From Citrifermentans bremense R1 (lineage in GTDB: Bacteria; Desulfobacterota; Desulfuromonadia; Geobacterales; Geobacteraceae), in contig NZ_AUGE01000031.1 of NCBI RefSeq assembly GCF_000426865.1, forward strand, positions 1 to 38,985: a stretch of DNA of 38,985 bases. The letters are read 5' to 3'. Positions 17,859-26,633 of the stretch are shown piece by piece. The stretch's first letter is position 1. The number at the start of each line of letters is the position of its first letter. The translations under genes were made by a program, and so were the position numbers. Below the pieces are notes generated by a model, which saw only the letters and a list, made by a program, of their open reading frames with translations, was not told the DNA's origin and searched no databases.

Positions 17859-18890
17859 ATGACACCGCACTTCCTGCCGGCCCTGGTGAACCCTCCCTTC
17901 GGCGACCCCGGCCTCTACGTCGACTTCCTCTTCGCGCGCCGGGCCGTCCTCTTCGACCTGGGGGACCTGGCGCCGCTTCCCACGCGCAAGCTCTTGCGGG
18001 TGAGCGACATCTGCATCTCGCACACGCACATCGACCACTTCATCGGCTTCGACCTGATGCTGCGCATCATGCTGGGACGGGACAAAGAAGTGAGGCTGTA
18101 CGGTCCTCCCGGCATCCTGCGGCAGGTGGAGCACCGCCTCGCGTCCTACAGCTGGAACCTGATTCAAAGCTATCCCACCGAGTTCGTCCTCATCGTCACC
18201 GAACTTCATCCCGACGGCAGCGCGCAAAGGGCAAGCTTCAGCTCCCGGCGCATCTTTGAAAGGGAAAACCAGCAGGAACTCATGCTCCCCGAGGGCGTCG
18301 TGCTGGACGAGGGGAACCTGCACATCCGCGCCACCTTCCTGGAGCACAGCATCCCCTGCCTCGCCTATGCTTTCGAGGAAAAGCTCCACGTAAACTTCAT
18401 GAAGAACCGGCTGGCCGAGCTGGGCCTGCCGGTCGGCCCCTGGCTTTCCGAAGTAAAGCGTGCGGTGCTCCGGGGGGAACCGGACGACACCCTGGTCTAT
18501 CCCGCGGCGGCGGGCGAGGAGCGTCCCGCTTCCGGCTGGACCATTGCAGAGCTGAAAGAAAAGGTGCTGCAGGTGGTGCCGGGGGAAAAGATAGCCTATG
18601 TCACCGACACCGCCTTCACCAATGAGAACCGCCGGCGCATCGTGGAGCTGGCGCGGGACGCAGACTACCTCTTCATCGAGGCGGTCTTCCTGCACATCGA
18701 CTCTGAGCGGGCGCGCGACCGGGCGCACCTGACCGCCCGGCAGGCCGGGGAGCTCGCCCGGGAGGCGGGAGTGGCGAGGGTCTTCCCCTTCCACTTCTCC
18801 CCCAGGCATTTGGGGGCCGAAGCGGAGCTTCGACGCGAGGTCAACCAGGCATTCGCGGTCTCCCCCCTCCGGGTGGAGGAGAGCATGTAG
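17859..18890 (+). CDS. metallo-beta-lactamase fold hydrolase, ribonuclease Z-like
   Basis: A 343-residue MBL-fold enzyme. HTHIDH at residues 55-60 is the zinc motif, and later metal ligands appear as VTDTAFT, DRAHLTARQAG and PFHFSPRH, the series seen in RNase Z (tRNA 3'-end processing). It is close in length to bacterial RNase Z but has divergent central parts, so a general phosphodiesterase role is possible. The start is 17859, with GAAGGAG eight bases upstream; an open frame back to 17694 only reads through the 6S terminator. It is convergent with the HtrA gene. Confidence 0.8.
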   Translation: MTPHFLPALVNPPFGDPGLYVDFLFARRAVLFDLGDLAPLPTRKLLRVSDICISHTHIDHFIGFDLMLRIMLGRDKEVRLYGPPGILRQVEHRLASYSWNLIQSYPTEFVLIVTELHPDGSAQRASFSSRRIFERENQQELMLPEGVVLDEGNLHIRATFLEHSIPCLAYAFEEKLHVNFMKNRLAELGLPVGPWLSEVKRAVLRGEPDDTLVYPAAAGEERPASGWTIAELKEKVLQVVPGEKIAYVTDTAFTNENRRRIVELARDADYLFIEAVFLHIDSERARDRAHLTARQAGELAREAGVARVFPFHFSPRHLGAEAELRREVNQAFAVSPLRVEESM

Positions 18891-18950
18891 ATGTGCCCAA
18901 CTGAGCCGCGGCTGGGGCGCGCACTGCGGTCGGGAGCTATGGAAATAAAA

Positions 18951-18977
18951 AAGGGGGCCAGTCACCTGTGCCCCCTT
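18951..18977 (-). terminator. terminator of the HtrA gene
   Basis: AAGGGGGC (18951-18958) pairs with GCCCCCTT (18970-18977) over 11 bases. On the minus strand the stem is followed by TTTTATTT. It may also serve the convergent RNase Z-like gene. Confidence 0.8.
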
Positions 18978-19003
18978 CTATACCGCAACGACCTTCTTAT
19001 TAC

Positions 19004-20380
19004 CTATTCCAGCCTGAGCGCGACGAACAGGGAGGCTTCTCCCCGCCTCAGCAGCATCTTCAGATACCCGCCCTTCTTCGCCGCCGCGATCAACTTGCTG
19101 TAGTCGCTCACGCCGCTTACGTGCACTCCGTTGATCTCCCTGATCAGATCCCCCTCCTGGATGCCGGCCCGGTCGGCAAGGCTGTCCGGCTCCACGTCGG
19201 TCACCACGACCCCTTTTTCCCCCTGCAGCCGCAACTGCTGCGCGCGCTCCGGGGTAAGCTCCGTCACCTTCACTCCGAGCCGGTCACTGGTGACCGCACT
19301 ATCCTCCTCGCCGCCCTCCTTCAGCTGCTCGACGGTCACCTGCAGCGTCTCCTGACGCCCCTCGCGCAGCACCACCACTTTCACCTTCTTTCCTACCGGG
19401 GTGGCGGCTACGCGGCGCGGAAGCTCCCCCATCTCCTTGATGGGATGCCCGTCGTACTCGAGGATGATGTCGCCCCCCTTGAGGCCCGCCTTCTCCGCGG
19501 GGCTCGCTTTCACCACGTCGGCAACCAGCGCCCCCTTCTCGGTGTCGAGCCCGAAGGATTTGGCGAGATCCGGGGTCACCAGCTGCACCGAAACGCCGAG
19601 CCAGCCGCGGGTCACCTTGCCCGCCGACTTCAGCTGCGGGAGGATCTCCTTCGCCATGTTGACCGGTATGGCGAACCCTATCCCCTGGCCGCCGGCGACG
19701 ATCGCCGTGTTTATGCCGATCACCTCCCCTTCGGTGTTGAAGAGCGGCCCTCCCGAGTTGCCGGGGTTGATGGAGGCGTCGGTCTGGATGAAGTCGTCAT
19801 ACGGGCCGGAACCGATCACCCGCCCCTGGGCGCTGATGATCCCCGCCGTCACGGTCTGGGAGAGCCCGAACGGGTTGCCGATAGCCATCACCCAGTCCCC
19901 CACTTCCATCTTGTCGCTGTCCCCCAAAGGCGCCACGGGGAGGTGATCCTTGGCGTCGATCTTCACCAGGGCAAGGTCCAGCTTTTCGTCGCGCCCCTTG
20001 ACATCTCCCGCGAACTCCCTGCCGTCGGAGAGCTTCACCTTGATCTCGTCGGCATCCTTCACCACGTGGTTGTTGGTGATGATGTAGCCGTCGTCGCTGA
20101 TGATGAAGCCGGTCCCCAGGTTCCTCTGCTTTTGCTGACGCTGGTGCGGCCCCTCGAAAAATTTGTCGAAGTATTCCTGGAAGGGGTCTTGCCCTGGGGC
20201 GATCTGCCGCTTCTTCACCGCTAGGGTCTTCGAGGTGCTGATGTTGACCACCGCGGGCTTCAGCTTCTTCGCCAGTTTGGCGAAATCGGGAGTGAGCACC
20301 GAGGCGCCCGCGACGGTCGAGAAAATGGAGGAGAGAAATACGCTAAGTACCAGAAATCTTGCTACGATTGCTGCCTGCAT
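19004..20380 (-). CDS. periplasmic serine protease HtrA/DegP
   Basis: A 458-residue DegP/HtrA-family protease. An N-terminal signal peptide ends near A24-A26. The trypsin-like domain carries the triad H105 (TNNHVV), D135 (KLDLALVK) and S209 (GNSGGP). Two PDZ domains follow (about 255-345 and 365-455), which bind the ends of unfolded proteins. It degrades and refolds misfolded envelope proteins. AGGAGG lies five bases upstream of the ATG, and a perfect TTGACA -35 box (20433-20438) stands 17 bases from a weak -10 (20410-20415). Symbol not given because DegP, DegQ and DegS types cannot be separated here. Confidence 0.95.
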   Translation of the reverse strand: MQAAIVARFLVLSVFLSSIFSTVAGASVLTPDFAKLAKKLKPAVVNISTSKTLAVKKRQIAPGQDPFQEYFDKFFEGPHQRQQKQRNLGTGFIISDDGYIITNNHVVKDADEIKVKLSDGREFAGDVKGRDEKLDLALVKIDAKDHLPVAPLGDSDKMEVGDWVMAIGNPFGLSQTVTAGIISAQGRVIGSGPYDDFIQTDASINPGNSGGPLFNTEGEVIGINTAIVAGGQGIGFAIPVNMAKEILPQLKSAGKVTRGWLGVSVQLVTPDLAKSFGLDTEKGALVADVVKASPAEKAGLKGGDIILEYDGHPIKEMGELPRRVAATPVGKKVKVVVLREGRQETLQVTVEQLKEGGEEDSAVTSDRLGVKVTELTPERAQQLRLQGEKGVVVTDVEPDSLADRAGIQEGDLIREINGVHVSGVSDYSKLIAAAKKGGYLKMLLRRGEASLFVALRLE

Positions 20381-20409
20381 GGCGACCTCCTGGGAATTTG
20401 AGTAGAGTT

Positions 20410-20438
20410 AAGCTAATACTGCCCCCCAAGTTTGTCAA
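20410..20438 (-). promoter_or_regulatory. promoter of the HtrA gene
   Basis: Perfect TTGACA (20433-20438, minus strand), 17-base spacer, weak TAGCTT at 20410-20415. The poor -10 suggests dependence on an activator or low basal use. Confidence 0.45.
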
Positions 20439-20489
20439 GACACTCTCCGCAAGGCTTTTGCCACCGCTGCGCACTTTGCTCCGACCCCC

Positions 20490-20532
20490 AAAAAAAACGG
20501 ACCGCCTCCGGCGTGAGCCGTGAGCAGTCCGT
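20490..20532 (-). terminator. terminator of the response regulator gene
   Basis: On the minus strand a branched-free stem formed by 20524-20532 and 20497-20505, with an inner CGGC/GCCG pair, is followed by eight T residues. It separates the regulator gene from the HtrA promoter. Confidence 0.85.
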
Positions 20533-20560
20533 TGTTCATGAAGAGCGTGACGCGCTTATT

Positions 20561-21235
20561 CTATTCTTCTTCCTTCAAAATGTAGCCAACGCCCCTGACG
20601 GTGTGGATCAGCTTCTTGTCAGCTTCGCGGTCGATCTTCTTCCTGAGGTAGTTGACATAGACGTCGATGATGTTGGTGAAGCTGTCGAAGGTGTAATCCC
20701 AGACGTGCTCCGCGATCATGGTCCTGGTCAGCACCTGGTGCGGGTTGCGCATGAAGTACTCAAGCAGGCCGTACTCCTTGGCGGTGAGATCGATCTCCTT
20801 GTCCTTGCGCCATACCTTGTGGGTAACCGGGTCGAGACGCAGGTCGGCGAAACGGATCTCGGCGCCGCGGTCGAGCTCGCTCCTCCTCATGAGCGCACGG
20901 ACGCGGGCCAGAAGCTCGGCGAAGGCGAAGGGCTTGGTCAGGTAGTCGTCGGATCCGGAATCGAGGCCTGCCACGATATCTTCCACGGAATCTTTGGCGG
21001 TCAGCATCAGGATCGGAGTGAGGTTCTTCCGCTCCCTCAGCTCCTTCAGGACGGAAAGGCCGTCCTTTTTGGGGAGCATCCAATCAAGCACGATCAGGTC
21101 GAACGGCTTCTCCAGCGCAAGCTTGAGACCCTCCTCTCCGTCCGCGGCCGTGTGGACTTCGTACTGCTCCTCCTCCAGCCCGCGCTTAATGAAACTGGCG
21201 ACCTTCTTCTCATCTTCAACTACCAAAATTCTCAT
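20561..21235 (-). CDS. OmpR-family response regulator
   Basis: A 224-residue two-component regulator. The receiver domain (1-118) has the acidic pair at E7/D8, the phosphorylation site D51 (VLDWMLPKKDG) and K101 (LTKPF). A winged-helix DNA-binding domain follows (about 128-222), ending in the typical RGVGYILKEE. Closest in style to CopR/CusR/MprA regulators. No histidine kinase is encoded next to it in this window, so it is either an orphan or partnered elsewhere. The HtrA gene lies downstream on the same strand but behind a terminator. GAGG lies eight bases before the ATG. Confidence 0.93.
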   Translation of the reverse strand: MRILVVEDEKKVASFIKRGLEEEQYEVHTAADGEEGLKLALEKPFDLIVLDWMLPKKDGLSVLKELRERKNLTPILMLTAKDSVEDIVAGLDSGSDDYLTKPFAFAELLARVRALMRRSELDRGAEIRFADLRLDPVTHKVWRKDKEIDLTAKEYGLLEYFMRNPHQVLTRTMIAEHVWDYTFDSFTNIIDVYVNYLRKKIDREADKKLIHTVRGVGYILKEEE

Positions 21236-21268
21236 GTTGATTTCCTCTCTTTGTTAATATGTCGACCT

Positions 21269-22081
21269 CTAATCGTGCCTAATATCACCATGAAGTCTGC
21301 TTAATATTTCTGCCGCAGACTCCTCCACGGATTTGTTGGTTACGTCGATAACCAGCCAGGCGGGATGGGCGCGGTAGAACCTGCGGCAGTATGCCAGTTC
21401 CTCTTCCACCTGCCGATAGTCCGCGTAGCTGCCGCGCGGGCTCTGGCGAAGGTTGCGCAACCGGGCGCTCCTTATATCCACCAGCCGCTGCGTATCGATG
21501 ATCAGCCCTACCACCCGCTCCGGCTCTACTTCCTCCAACTCGCCCGGGGGATCGATTCCCTGGATGATCGGCACGTTGGCGACCTTGTAACCCTTGTGAG
21601 CCAGATACATGGAGAGCGGGGTCTTGGAAGAGCGGGAAACACCGATCAGCACGATGTCCGCCTTGTGCAGGTTGCGCGGCTCCTGGCCATCGTCCTGCTT
21701 CACGGTGAAATCCACCGCTTCCATGCGCCGGTAGTACTCCGAGTTCATCTCGTATTGCAGGCCCGGCAACTTCTGCGGCCGCATCTCTAGAAATTCCGCC
21801 AGCTTGTAGAGAAGCGGCGTGATGAGGTCGACCGCCTCCAACTGCCTCGCCTCGACTTCGTTCCTGACGAACTGCGCCAGCTCGGTGTTGACCAGCGTAT
21901 AAAAGATGATCCCTGGCGCCCGGTCCACCTCGTCCAGCGCGCGGAGGACGTCCTCACGGTTCCGTATCTGCCCCATCCTGCGCAGGCGGATGTCGACGTC
22001 CCTGAACTGGGTCAGCGCGGCGCGCGCCACCCGCTCCACCGTCTCCCCTGTCGCATCCGATAAAAGGTACACATGGTACAT
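21269..22081 (-). CDS. ppsR: PEP synthase regulatory protein (kinase/pyrophosphorylase, DUF299)
   Basis: A 270-residue protein of the PSRP/PDRP family. It carries the nucleotide-binding motif [11 protein letters not shown] at about 147-157 and the conserved N-terminus [22 protein letters not shown]. These enzymes switch phosphoenolpyruvate synthase or pyruvate phosphate dikinase off by ADP-dependent phosphorylation and on by Pi-dependent dephosphorylation. This makes it a control point of gluconeogenesis. The ATG at 22081 is chosen because AAGG lies eight bases upstream, against a GTG at 22090 that overlaps the ribosome site. It lies next to the response regulator gene. Confidence 0.92.
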   Translation of the reverse strand: MYHVYLLSDATGETVERVARAALTQFRDVDIRLRRMGQIRNREDVLRALDEVDRAPGIIFYTLVNTELAQFVRNEVEARQLEAVDLITPLLYKLAEFLEMRPQKLPGLQYEMNSEYYRRMEAVDFTVKQDDGQEPRNLHKADIVLIGVSRSSKTPLSMYLAHKGYKVANVPIIQGIDPPGELEEVEPERVVGLIIDTQRLVDIRSARLRNLRQSPRGSYADYRQVEEELAYCRRFYRAHPAWLVIDVTNKSVEESAAEILSRLHGDIRHD

Positions 22082-22350
22082 CTTAATCACCTTAAACTGC
22101 TGCTCTTACTGGGGCTTATCGGCATCCCCACCAAATTCATTAGATATATACCATGTTTTTTTCTTTTAGGCAAAACTAAAATTTAATGGGAAAAGTTTCC
22201 TCGAAGTTCTTATCGGCAGCCCCCGGAAAAATTTTAATTATAATTACTGCCGCAGTTTTATTCGATGTCAAGGTTTTCATTGCATTTTCCCTTATTTTCC
22301 TGCTAGCTTATGCCCATAATTTGTCTAAGAAAAGGAGCTGTAAACTCATT

Positions 22351-23271
22351 ATGACTACTGACTGGGCTGAGATCGCCTGTGAAGTACCCGCCGAAATGGT
22401 CGACACCCTGGCCGACTTCCTGGTGGAGTTGACCGGTAACGGGGTCGGAATCGACAACCTGCACCTGGACACCTTCTCCCTCGACACCCTCGAAGATACC
22501 CCCCTCAAAAGCGTGAAGGGTTACCTTCCCCTCGACGACTCGCTGGAGGAGATGCGCATCCGCATCGAGCAGTTCCTCGCCCAGACCGGCCCCTCCTTCC
22601 CCGGGTACGTCTATACCCCTCCAGTGGTAACCGTGATCAGGAACGAGGACTGGGCCAACAACTGGAAGGTGCACTTCAAGCCGGTGCGCATCGGCCAGAG
22701 GCTGGTGATCAAGCCGACCTGGGAGGAGTACCTGAAACAGGAGGGCGACCTGGTGATCCAGATCGATCCCGGCATGGCCTTCGGGACCGGCGCCCACCCA
22801 ACCACCAAGATGTGCCTGGAAGCGCTGGAGCGGATCTGCTTCGACGCTAGCGGCGGCAAGCTCCCAAGCCCCGTCCTCGACGTGGGCACCGGCTCCGGCG
22901 TCCTCAGCATCGCGGCCGCGCTTTTGGGCGCGGAAGAGATCGTCGCGGTGGACATCGACCCCGAAGCGGTGCGTGTCACGACAGAGAACCTGGAGTTGAA
23001 CGGTGTGGCCGGCCTGGTCGCCGCCTCCACCACCAGCCTGGAGCAGCTTCCTGGAGGATTTCAGGTCGTGGTCGCCAACATCCTCGCCGAGGAACTGGTG
23101 CGTCTTGCCGACGAACTCACCGCCCGCGTGGCACCTGGAGGATGGCTCATACTCTCCGGCATCCTCACCGAAAAAGAAGCCTTCGTCTGCGCGGGGTTCA
23201 GTTCGCTGGAGCTGGTGGGAAACCCGAAGGAGCTCGAGTGGTCCTGCCTCAGCTTCAGGAAGCCCCTGTAG
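22351..23271 (+). CDS. prmA: ribosomal protein L11 methyltransferase
   Basis: A 306-residue PrmA that methylates amino groups of ribosomal protein L11 with S-adenosylmethionine. The SAM-binding motif is DVGTGSGVLSIAAALLGAEE followed by VAVDIDPEAV, and the conserved FGTGAHPTT block precedes it. The start at 22351 gives the usual length; AAGGAG is 13 bases away, which is rather far. An open frame back to 22186 would add a hydrophobic stretch that does not belong to the family. Three bases separate it from rsmE, so the two are co-transcribed. Confidence 0.94.
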   Translation: MTTDWAEIACEVPAEMVDTLADFLVELTGNGVGIDNLHLDTFSLDTLEDTPLKSVKGYLPLDDSLEEMRIRIEQFLAQTGPSFPGYVYTPPVVTVIRNEDWANNWKVHFKPVRIGQRLVIKPTWEEYLKQEGDLVIQIDPGMAFGTGAHPTTKMCLEALERICFDASGGKLPSPVLDVGTGSGVLSIAAALLGAEEIVAVDIDPEAVRVTTENLELNGVAGLVAASTTSLEQLPGGFQVVVANILAEELVRLADELTARVAPGGWLILSGILTEKEAFVCAGFSSLELVGNPKELEWSCLSFRKPL

Positions 23272-23274
23272 CCC

Positions 23275-24015
23275 ATGCGCAGTTTCTTTCTCGGCGGCAA
23301 CGCCATCTGCGGCGACAGCGTGACCATCACCGGAGAGCTTTACCGCCACATGGCGCGCGTGCTGCGCATTAAAGAGGGTAGCGAGGTGGAGCTCATCGAG
23401 AACGGCGGCGCCCGTCACCGGGGGACGGTCGAGGAGGTGGGGGCGAAAAGCCTCACGGTGCGCATCAGCGCCAGCGCCGCCCCTGCCGCCGAGGAGCCGG
23501 GGCTGCGCATCACGCTCTTGCAGGGGATGCCCAAGGGGGAAAAGCTCGACCTGATCCTGCAAAAATGCACCGAGCTCGGGGTCGCCGAAGTGGTCGCCTT
23601 CGACGCGGCACGCTCCGTGGTGAAGCTGCGCGGGGATCGAAGCGCCACCCGGCTAGCCCGTTACGAAAAGATCGTCCAGGAGGCCGCCCGGCAGTCCGGG
23701 CGGCGTTCTGCGCCGAAGGTCGCCCTGGGGGGTACCCTCTCCGAGGTGCTGGCGGATTCACGCCATGAGGTGAAGCTCCTTCTTTACGAGGGGGAAGAGA
23801 AGACGACCCTGCACGGCTGCTTCGGCGCTTTCGAGGCACCGGGAAGCGTGGCGGTCGTGGTGGGACCGGAAGGGGGATTGGCCCCGGAGGAGGTGCGGCA
23901 GGCGCTGGCGGCGGGGTTCACCCCGGTCACGCTGGGAAAGAGGATACTGCGCACCGAGACCGCCGGGCTCGCCATGCTGTCCATCCTGCAGTTTCACTGG
24001 GGGGACATGGTGTAG
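23275..24015 (+). CDS. rsmE: 16S rRNA m3U1498 methyltransferase
   Basis: A 246-residue SPOUT-class methyltransferase of the RsmE family, which methylates N3 of U1498 in 16S rRNA in the assembled small subunit. An N-terminal PUA-like domain (ITGELYRHMARVLRIKEGSEVELIENGG) is followed by the knotted domain with VVVGPEGGLAPEEV and LGKRILRTETAGLAML, which bind SAM. It is paired with prmA, a common arrangement of two translation-apparatus methylases. Confidence 0.95.
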   Translation: MRSFFLGGNAICGDSVTITGELYRHMARVLRIKEGSEVELIENGGARHRGTVEEVGAKSLTVRISASAAPAAEEPGLRITLLQGMPKGEKLDLILQKCTELGVAEVVAFDAARSVVKLRGDRSATRLARYEKIVQEAARQSGRRSAPKVALGGTLSEVLADSRHEVKLLLYEGEEKTTLHGCFGAFEAPGSVAVVVGPEGGLAPEEVRQALAAGFTPVTLGKRILRTETAGLAMLSILQFHWGDMV

Positions 24016-24021
24016 CCAGAC

Positions 24022-24354
24022 TCAGCGCAGCGCCGCCACCAGCGCCGCGATGGCGGTCACAAGCGACATCGCCGTCACGGTCATCATCATCTTCTGCCGG
24101 GCGACTACAACCTTCAGAGTCCTGATGGTCTGCTGCAGGTGCCCCGAGGTCTCCAACAGGGCCTGCTCCAGCTTGCGGTTTTCCTCCTGCAGGTGCCTGA
24201 GCCTTGCCTCGATGTCGCCCCCGCCGTGCCCCCGAAGGCGTCCCTTTGCCCGTTCGGCCAGATCCACCACCGCCGGAATGTTCTCCATCACCCGCCCCCA
24301 GGGAATCCTCGTCGCCGCTATCTTGGCGATGCCCCAAATGGTTGCTATGTTCAT
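24022..24354 (-). CDS. small protein with coiled coil and C-terminal membrane segment
   Basis: A 110-residue protein that I do not recognise. It begins MNIATIWGIAKIAATRIPWGR, has a charged heptad-rich coiled coil (about 50-80, DIEARLRHLQEENRKLEQALLE pattern) and ends in a hydrophobic helix (about 90-108). It could be tail-anchored. The start at 24354 has GGGAGG four bases upstream. It is convergent with rsmE, six bases away, and follows the DUF72 gene on the same strand. Confidence 0.65.
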   Translation of the reverse strand: MNIATIWGIAKIAATRIPWGRVMENIPAVVDLAERAKGRLRGHGGGDIEARLRHLQEENRKLEQALLETSGHLQQTIRTLKVVVARQKMMMTVTAMSLVTAIAALVAALR

Positions 24355-24396
24355 ATCCCCTCCCGTTTTGCCTGCCTGAGCCGTCGAAAGCACTTC

Positions 24397-25140
24397 TCAC
24401 CGGGGCCGGCTCTTCCCGGCTCCCTGATCTTTTCCCCGTCCGCCCCCTGCTACTTCCAGGAAATTCCTCGCCAGGAGCGGCCCTTGCGCCGATTCCTCGT
24501 GCTTGAAGAAGACGAAGGCGTCCCGCCAGTTCTGCCTCGCTACCAGGTCCACCCACCGCTTCAACTCCGCCTCCCCGTAATCCTGACGCCTGAGCCTCAA
24601 GTAGCCCCACGTCGCCGTTGCCACCGCCGGGGTCTCGACATCGTCCTCCAGGTCGGCGATGCAAAGGGCCGCGTCGTTGCGCCGCAAAAGCTCGAACACC
24701 TCGTCGTCCATCCAGGAGCGGTGCCGGAACTGGATCGAGGCGCGGGCGGCAGGAGGCAAAAGCGCCAGGAAGTCGCGCAGCAGGGGGAGGTCCTTCTTCA
24801 GGCTCGGCGGTAGCTGGAAGAGCACCGGACCCAGCCGCTCCCCGAGCCCTCCCGCCACGTCGAACAGGTACGACACCGGGTCGTCCACCCCCTTAAGCCG
24901 CTGAAAATGCGTGATGCGCTGCGGCGCCTTGAGCGCGAACTTGAAGCCTGCCGGAACCTCCTGCGACCACGATTGCAAGAGGGCGGAGGTCGGCATCCGG
25001 TGGAAGGTGTTGTTGATCTCGACGCTTAGGAACACCCCGCCGTAATAGTGCAGCATCTGCCGGTCCGGGAGGTCCGCGGGATAGAAGATCCCCTTCCATG
25101 CCTGGTACGAGTAACCGCTGGTTCCGACGTAAAGGGTCAT
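24397..25140 (-). CDS. DUF72 family protein (YecE-like)
   Basis: A 247-residue DUF72 protein with a TIM-barrel-like fold. The family start MTLYVGTSGYSYQAWKGIFYP and the block VEINNTFHRMPT are present, together with QLPPSLKKDLPLLRDFLALLP and FRHRSWMDDEVFELLRR. The family is widespread; its activity is unknown. The start at 25140 has GGAGG upstream; a longer frame reaching 25227 merely reads through a REP-like hairpin. Confidence 0.88.
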   Translation of the reverse strand: MTLYVGTSGYSYQAWKGIFYPADLPDRQMLHYYGGVFLSVEINNTFHRMPTSALLQSWSQEVPAGFKFALKAPQRITHFQRLKGVDDPVSYLFDVAGGLGERLGPVLFQLPPSLKKDLPLLRDFLALLPPAARASIQFRHRSWMDDEVFELLRRNDAALCIADLEDDVETPAVATATWGYLRLRRQDYGEAELKRWVDLVARQNWRDAFVFFKHEESAQGPLLARNFLEVAGGGRGKDQGAGKSRPR

Positions 25141-25164
25141 CTCCCGCCTCCGTACGGCGTCACA

Positions 25165-25220
25165 GAAAAGGGGACAGGCTACTTTTTTCTTTTGAAAAAG
25201 TAGCCTGTCCCCCTTTTTTA
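25165..25220. repeat. REP-like hairpin
   Basis: GGGGACAGGCTACTTTTT at 25170-25187 is perfectly complementary to 25195-25212, with a 7-base loop and further pairing outside (AAAAG/CTTTTT). A motif with GGGGACAGGC and a T-run is typical of REP-like repeats moved by RAYT transposases in several phyla. Alone it can also terminate transcription in both directions. It sits in the leader of the DUF72 gene, where it would form in the mRNA if transcription starts upstream. Confidence 0.65.
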
Positions 25221-25264
25221 TACACAACAGTAGCGACCACTACAAGGCGCTCTAATCTAAAGAC

Positions 25265-25298
25265 GAAAAAAGGCGGGCCCCCTTAATGGGAGCCCGCC
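25265..25298 (-). terminator. terminator of the ribonuclease D gene
   Basis: On the minus strand GGCGGGC-rich arms (25288-25298 and 25272-25282, one mismatch pair) are followed by six T residues, shortly after the rnd stop codon. Confidence 0.85.
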
Positions 25299-25322
25299 CG
25301 GATTACTTCGCCAGCGTAAGTG

Positions 25323-26456
25323 TCAGGAGATGAGCGACGCCAGTTCGTCTCCGAATGCCTCGCGCTGCCAGCGCTTCAAGAGAGTTATGTTCTGGGAGCC
25401 CGGTTCCGCCAGCGCCTCCAGGAGCGTGTTGTTGGCGACGAGCCCGATACCGAGACCCAGCTGCGCCGACTTCGCCTCGCGCCAGACCTTGAGGCGCTTC
25501 ACCCTTTCGTCCTGCAGCCGGTCCAGAACCGGACGGCGCCCGGAATGCACCTGCGGCAATTTGTCCTGGGGGACCGCCAGCCCGTTGGCTACGGCCTGCA
25601 GCAGCCCCCGCCCCAGCCGTTCGATCAGCTTAGAAGACATGGTGTGGATGCCGACCAGCTCGAAGTTGTTCCTCGGCTGTTTCTCTGCCAGCTCCCGTAA
25701 CAGGTCGTTGCTGAGGATCCTGAAGGGGGGAACGTCCGCCAGGCGCGCCTTCTCGTCACGAAAGCGCAGCAGCTCTTCCAGCACGGCGAGCTCGCGCGGC
25801 TTCATCTTGCTGGCCCCCTTGAAGCGCAGACACATCAGTTCTCCCTCGCGGGAAGGGGAACGCACCCCTGCCACCAACTCCGACTCCTCCTCGACCCAGG
25901 CGAGCCTCCCTTTCTGCTTCAGCTCCGCCTCCAGCTGGCGGTAGAGCTCGATCAGGAGTGAAGTGTCCTTCATGGCATAATCCAGCATCTCCTGGGAGAA
26001 GGGACGCTTGCTCCAGTCGGCCTTCTGGTAGCGCTTGTCCAGCTCGACGCCGAACCTCTTCTTCAGGAGCGCCGCCAGGCCGAACTCGCTCTCTCCCAGG
26101 AACTGGCTGGCTATCATGGTGTCGAACAGGTTCACCACCTCGATGCCGAAGTCCCGGTAGAGCGAGCGCATGTCGTAATCCGCGCCGTGGAAGATCTTTT
26201 TGATCGCGGGGTTGGCGAAAATGGGCGCCAGCACCTTGACGTCGATGGGGGCGAGCGGGTCGATCAGGCGGTCTTCCGATGCGGAGGAGACCTGGATCAG
26301 GCAGACCTTCTCTGTATAGTGATGGAGTGAGTCCGCCTCCAAGTCAAAGGCAAGGACCGACTCCCGGGAGAGCCGCTCAACGAGTTCGTCTAAAGTCTTT
26401 TGATCGGTGACCAGATGTGCCGCTGCGGGATTTGTCTCATTATTTCTCTTCTGCAA
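25323..26456 (-). CDS. rnd: ribonuclease D
   Basis: A DEDDy 3'-5' exoribonuclease that trims tRNA and other stable RNA. Exonuclease motifs: FDLEADSLHHYTEKVCLIQ (acidic pair), HGADYDMRSL, and YAMKDTS (Y and D). A C-terminal HRDC domain follows (about residues 200-300). The start is uncertain. The longest frame starts with a TTG at 26513 that is itself a promoter-like TTGACC, and a TATAAT (26481-26486, minus strand) would start the transcript after it. The TTG at 26456 is the best in-frame start, giving 377 residues, though its ribosome site is weak. It follows hisC on the same strand. Confidence 0.85.
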   Translation of the reverse strand: MQKRNNETNPAAAHLVTDQKTLDELVERLSRESVLAFDLEADSLHHYTEKVCLIQVSSASEDRLIDPLAPIDVKVLAPIFANPAIKKIFHGADYDMRSLYRDFGIEVVNLFDTMIASQFLGESEFGLAALLKKRFGVELDKRYQKADWSKRPFSQEMLDYAMKDTSLLIELYRQLEAELKQKGRLAWVEEESELVAGVRSPSREGELMCLRFKGASKMKPRELAVLEELLRFRDEKARLADVPPFRILSNDLLRELAEKQPRNNFELVGIHTMSSKLIERLGRGLLQAVANGLAVPQDKLPQVHSGRRPVLDRLQDERVKRLKVWREAKSAQLGLGIGLVANNTLLEALAEPGSQNITLLKRWQREAFGDELASLIS

Positions 26457-26480
26457 AAGTTCCCATCCGTTTCTGCATCT

Positions 26481-26486
26481 ATTATA
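26481..26486 (-). promoter_or_regulatory. -10 box of the rnd promoter
   Basis: Perfect TATAAT on the minus strand, about 30 bases before the likely rnd start. The -35 partner is not clear; TTGACC at 26508-26513 is 21 bases away, longer than ideal. Confidence 0.35.
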
Positions 26487-26633
26487 TGCTTTCGTGGTTA
26501 TCGATAAGGTCAAGGCTTACTGTCACCATGACAGCGCCCAGCCGCAAAGATTACAACTTTTTCACTTTCAGCACAAGTCCAAGGTGCCGTTCAGAGTAAA
26601 ATTTTCTCCCCGGCACAGACAGAACGCTCTTTG

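Noticed and set aside
22186..22350. Membrane-anchored form of PrmA from the ATG at 22186
   Set aside because: PrmA is a soluble enzyme of about 300 residues. The upstream stretch is AT-rich leader DNA that happens to be open.
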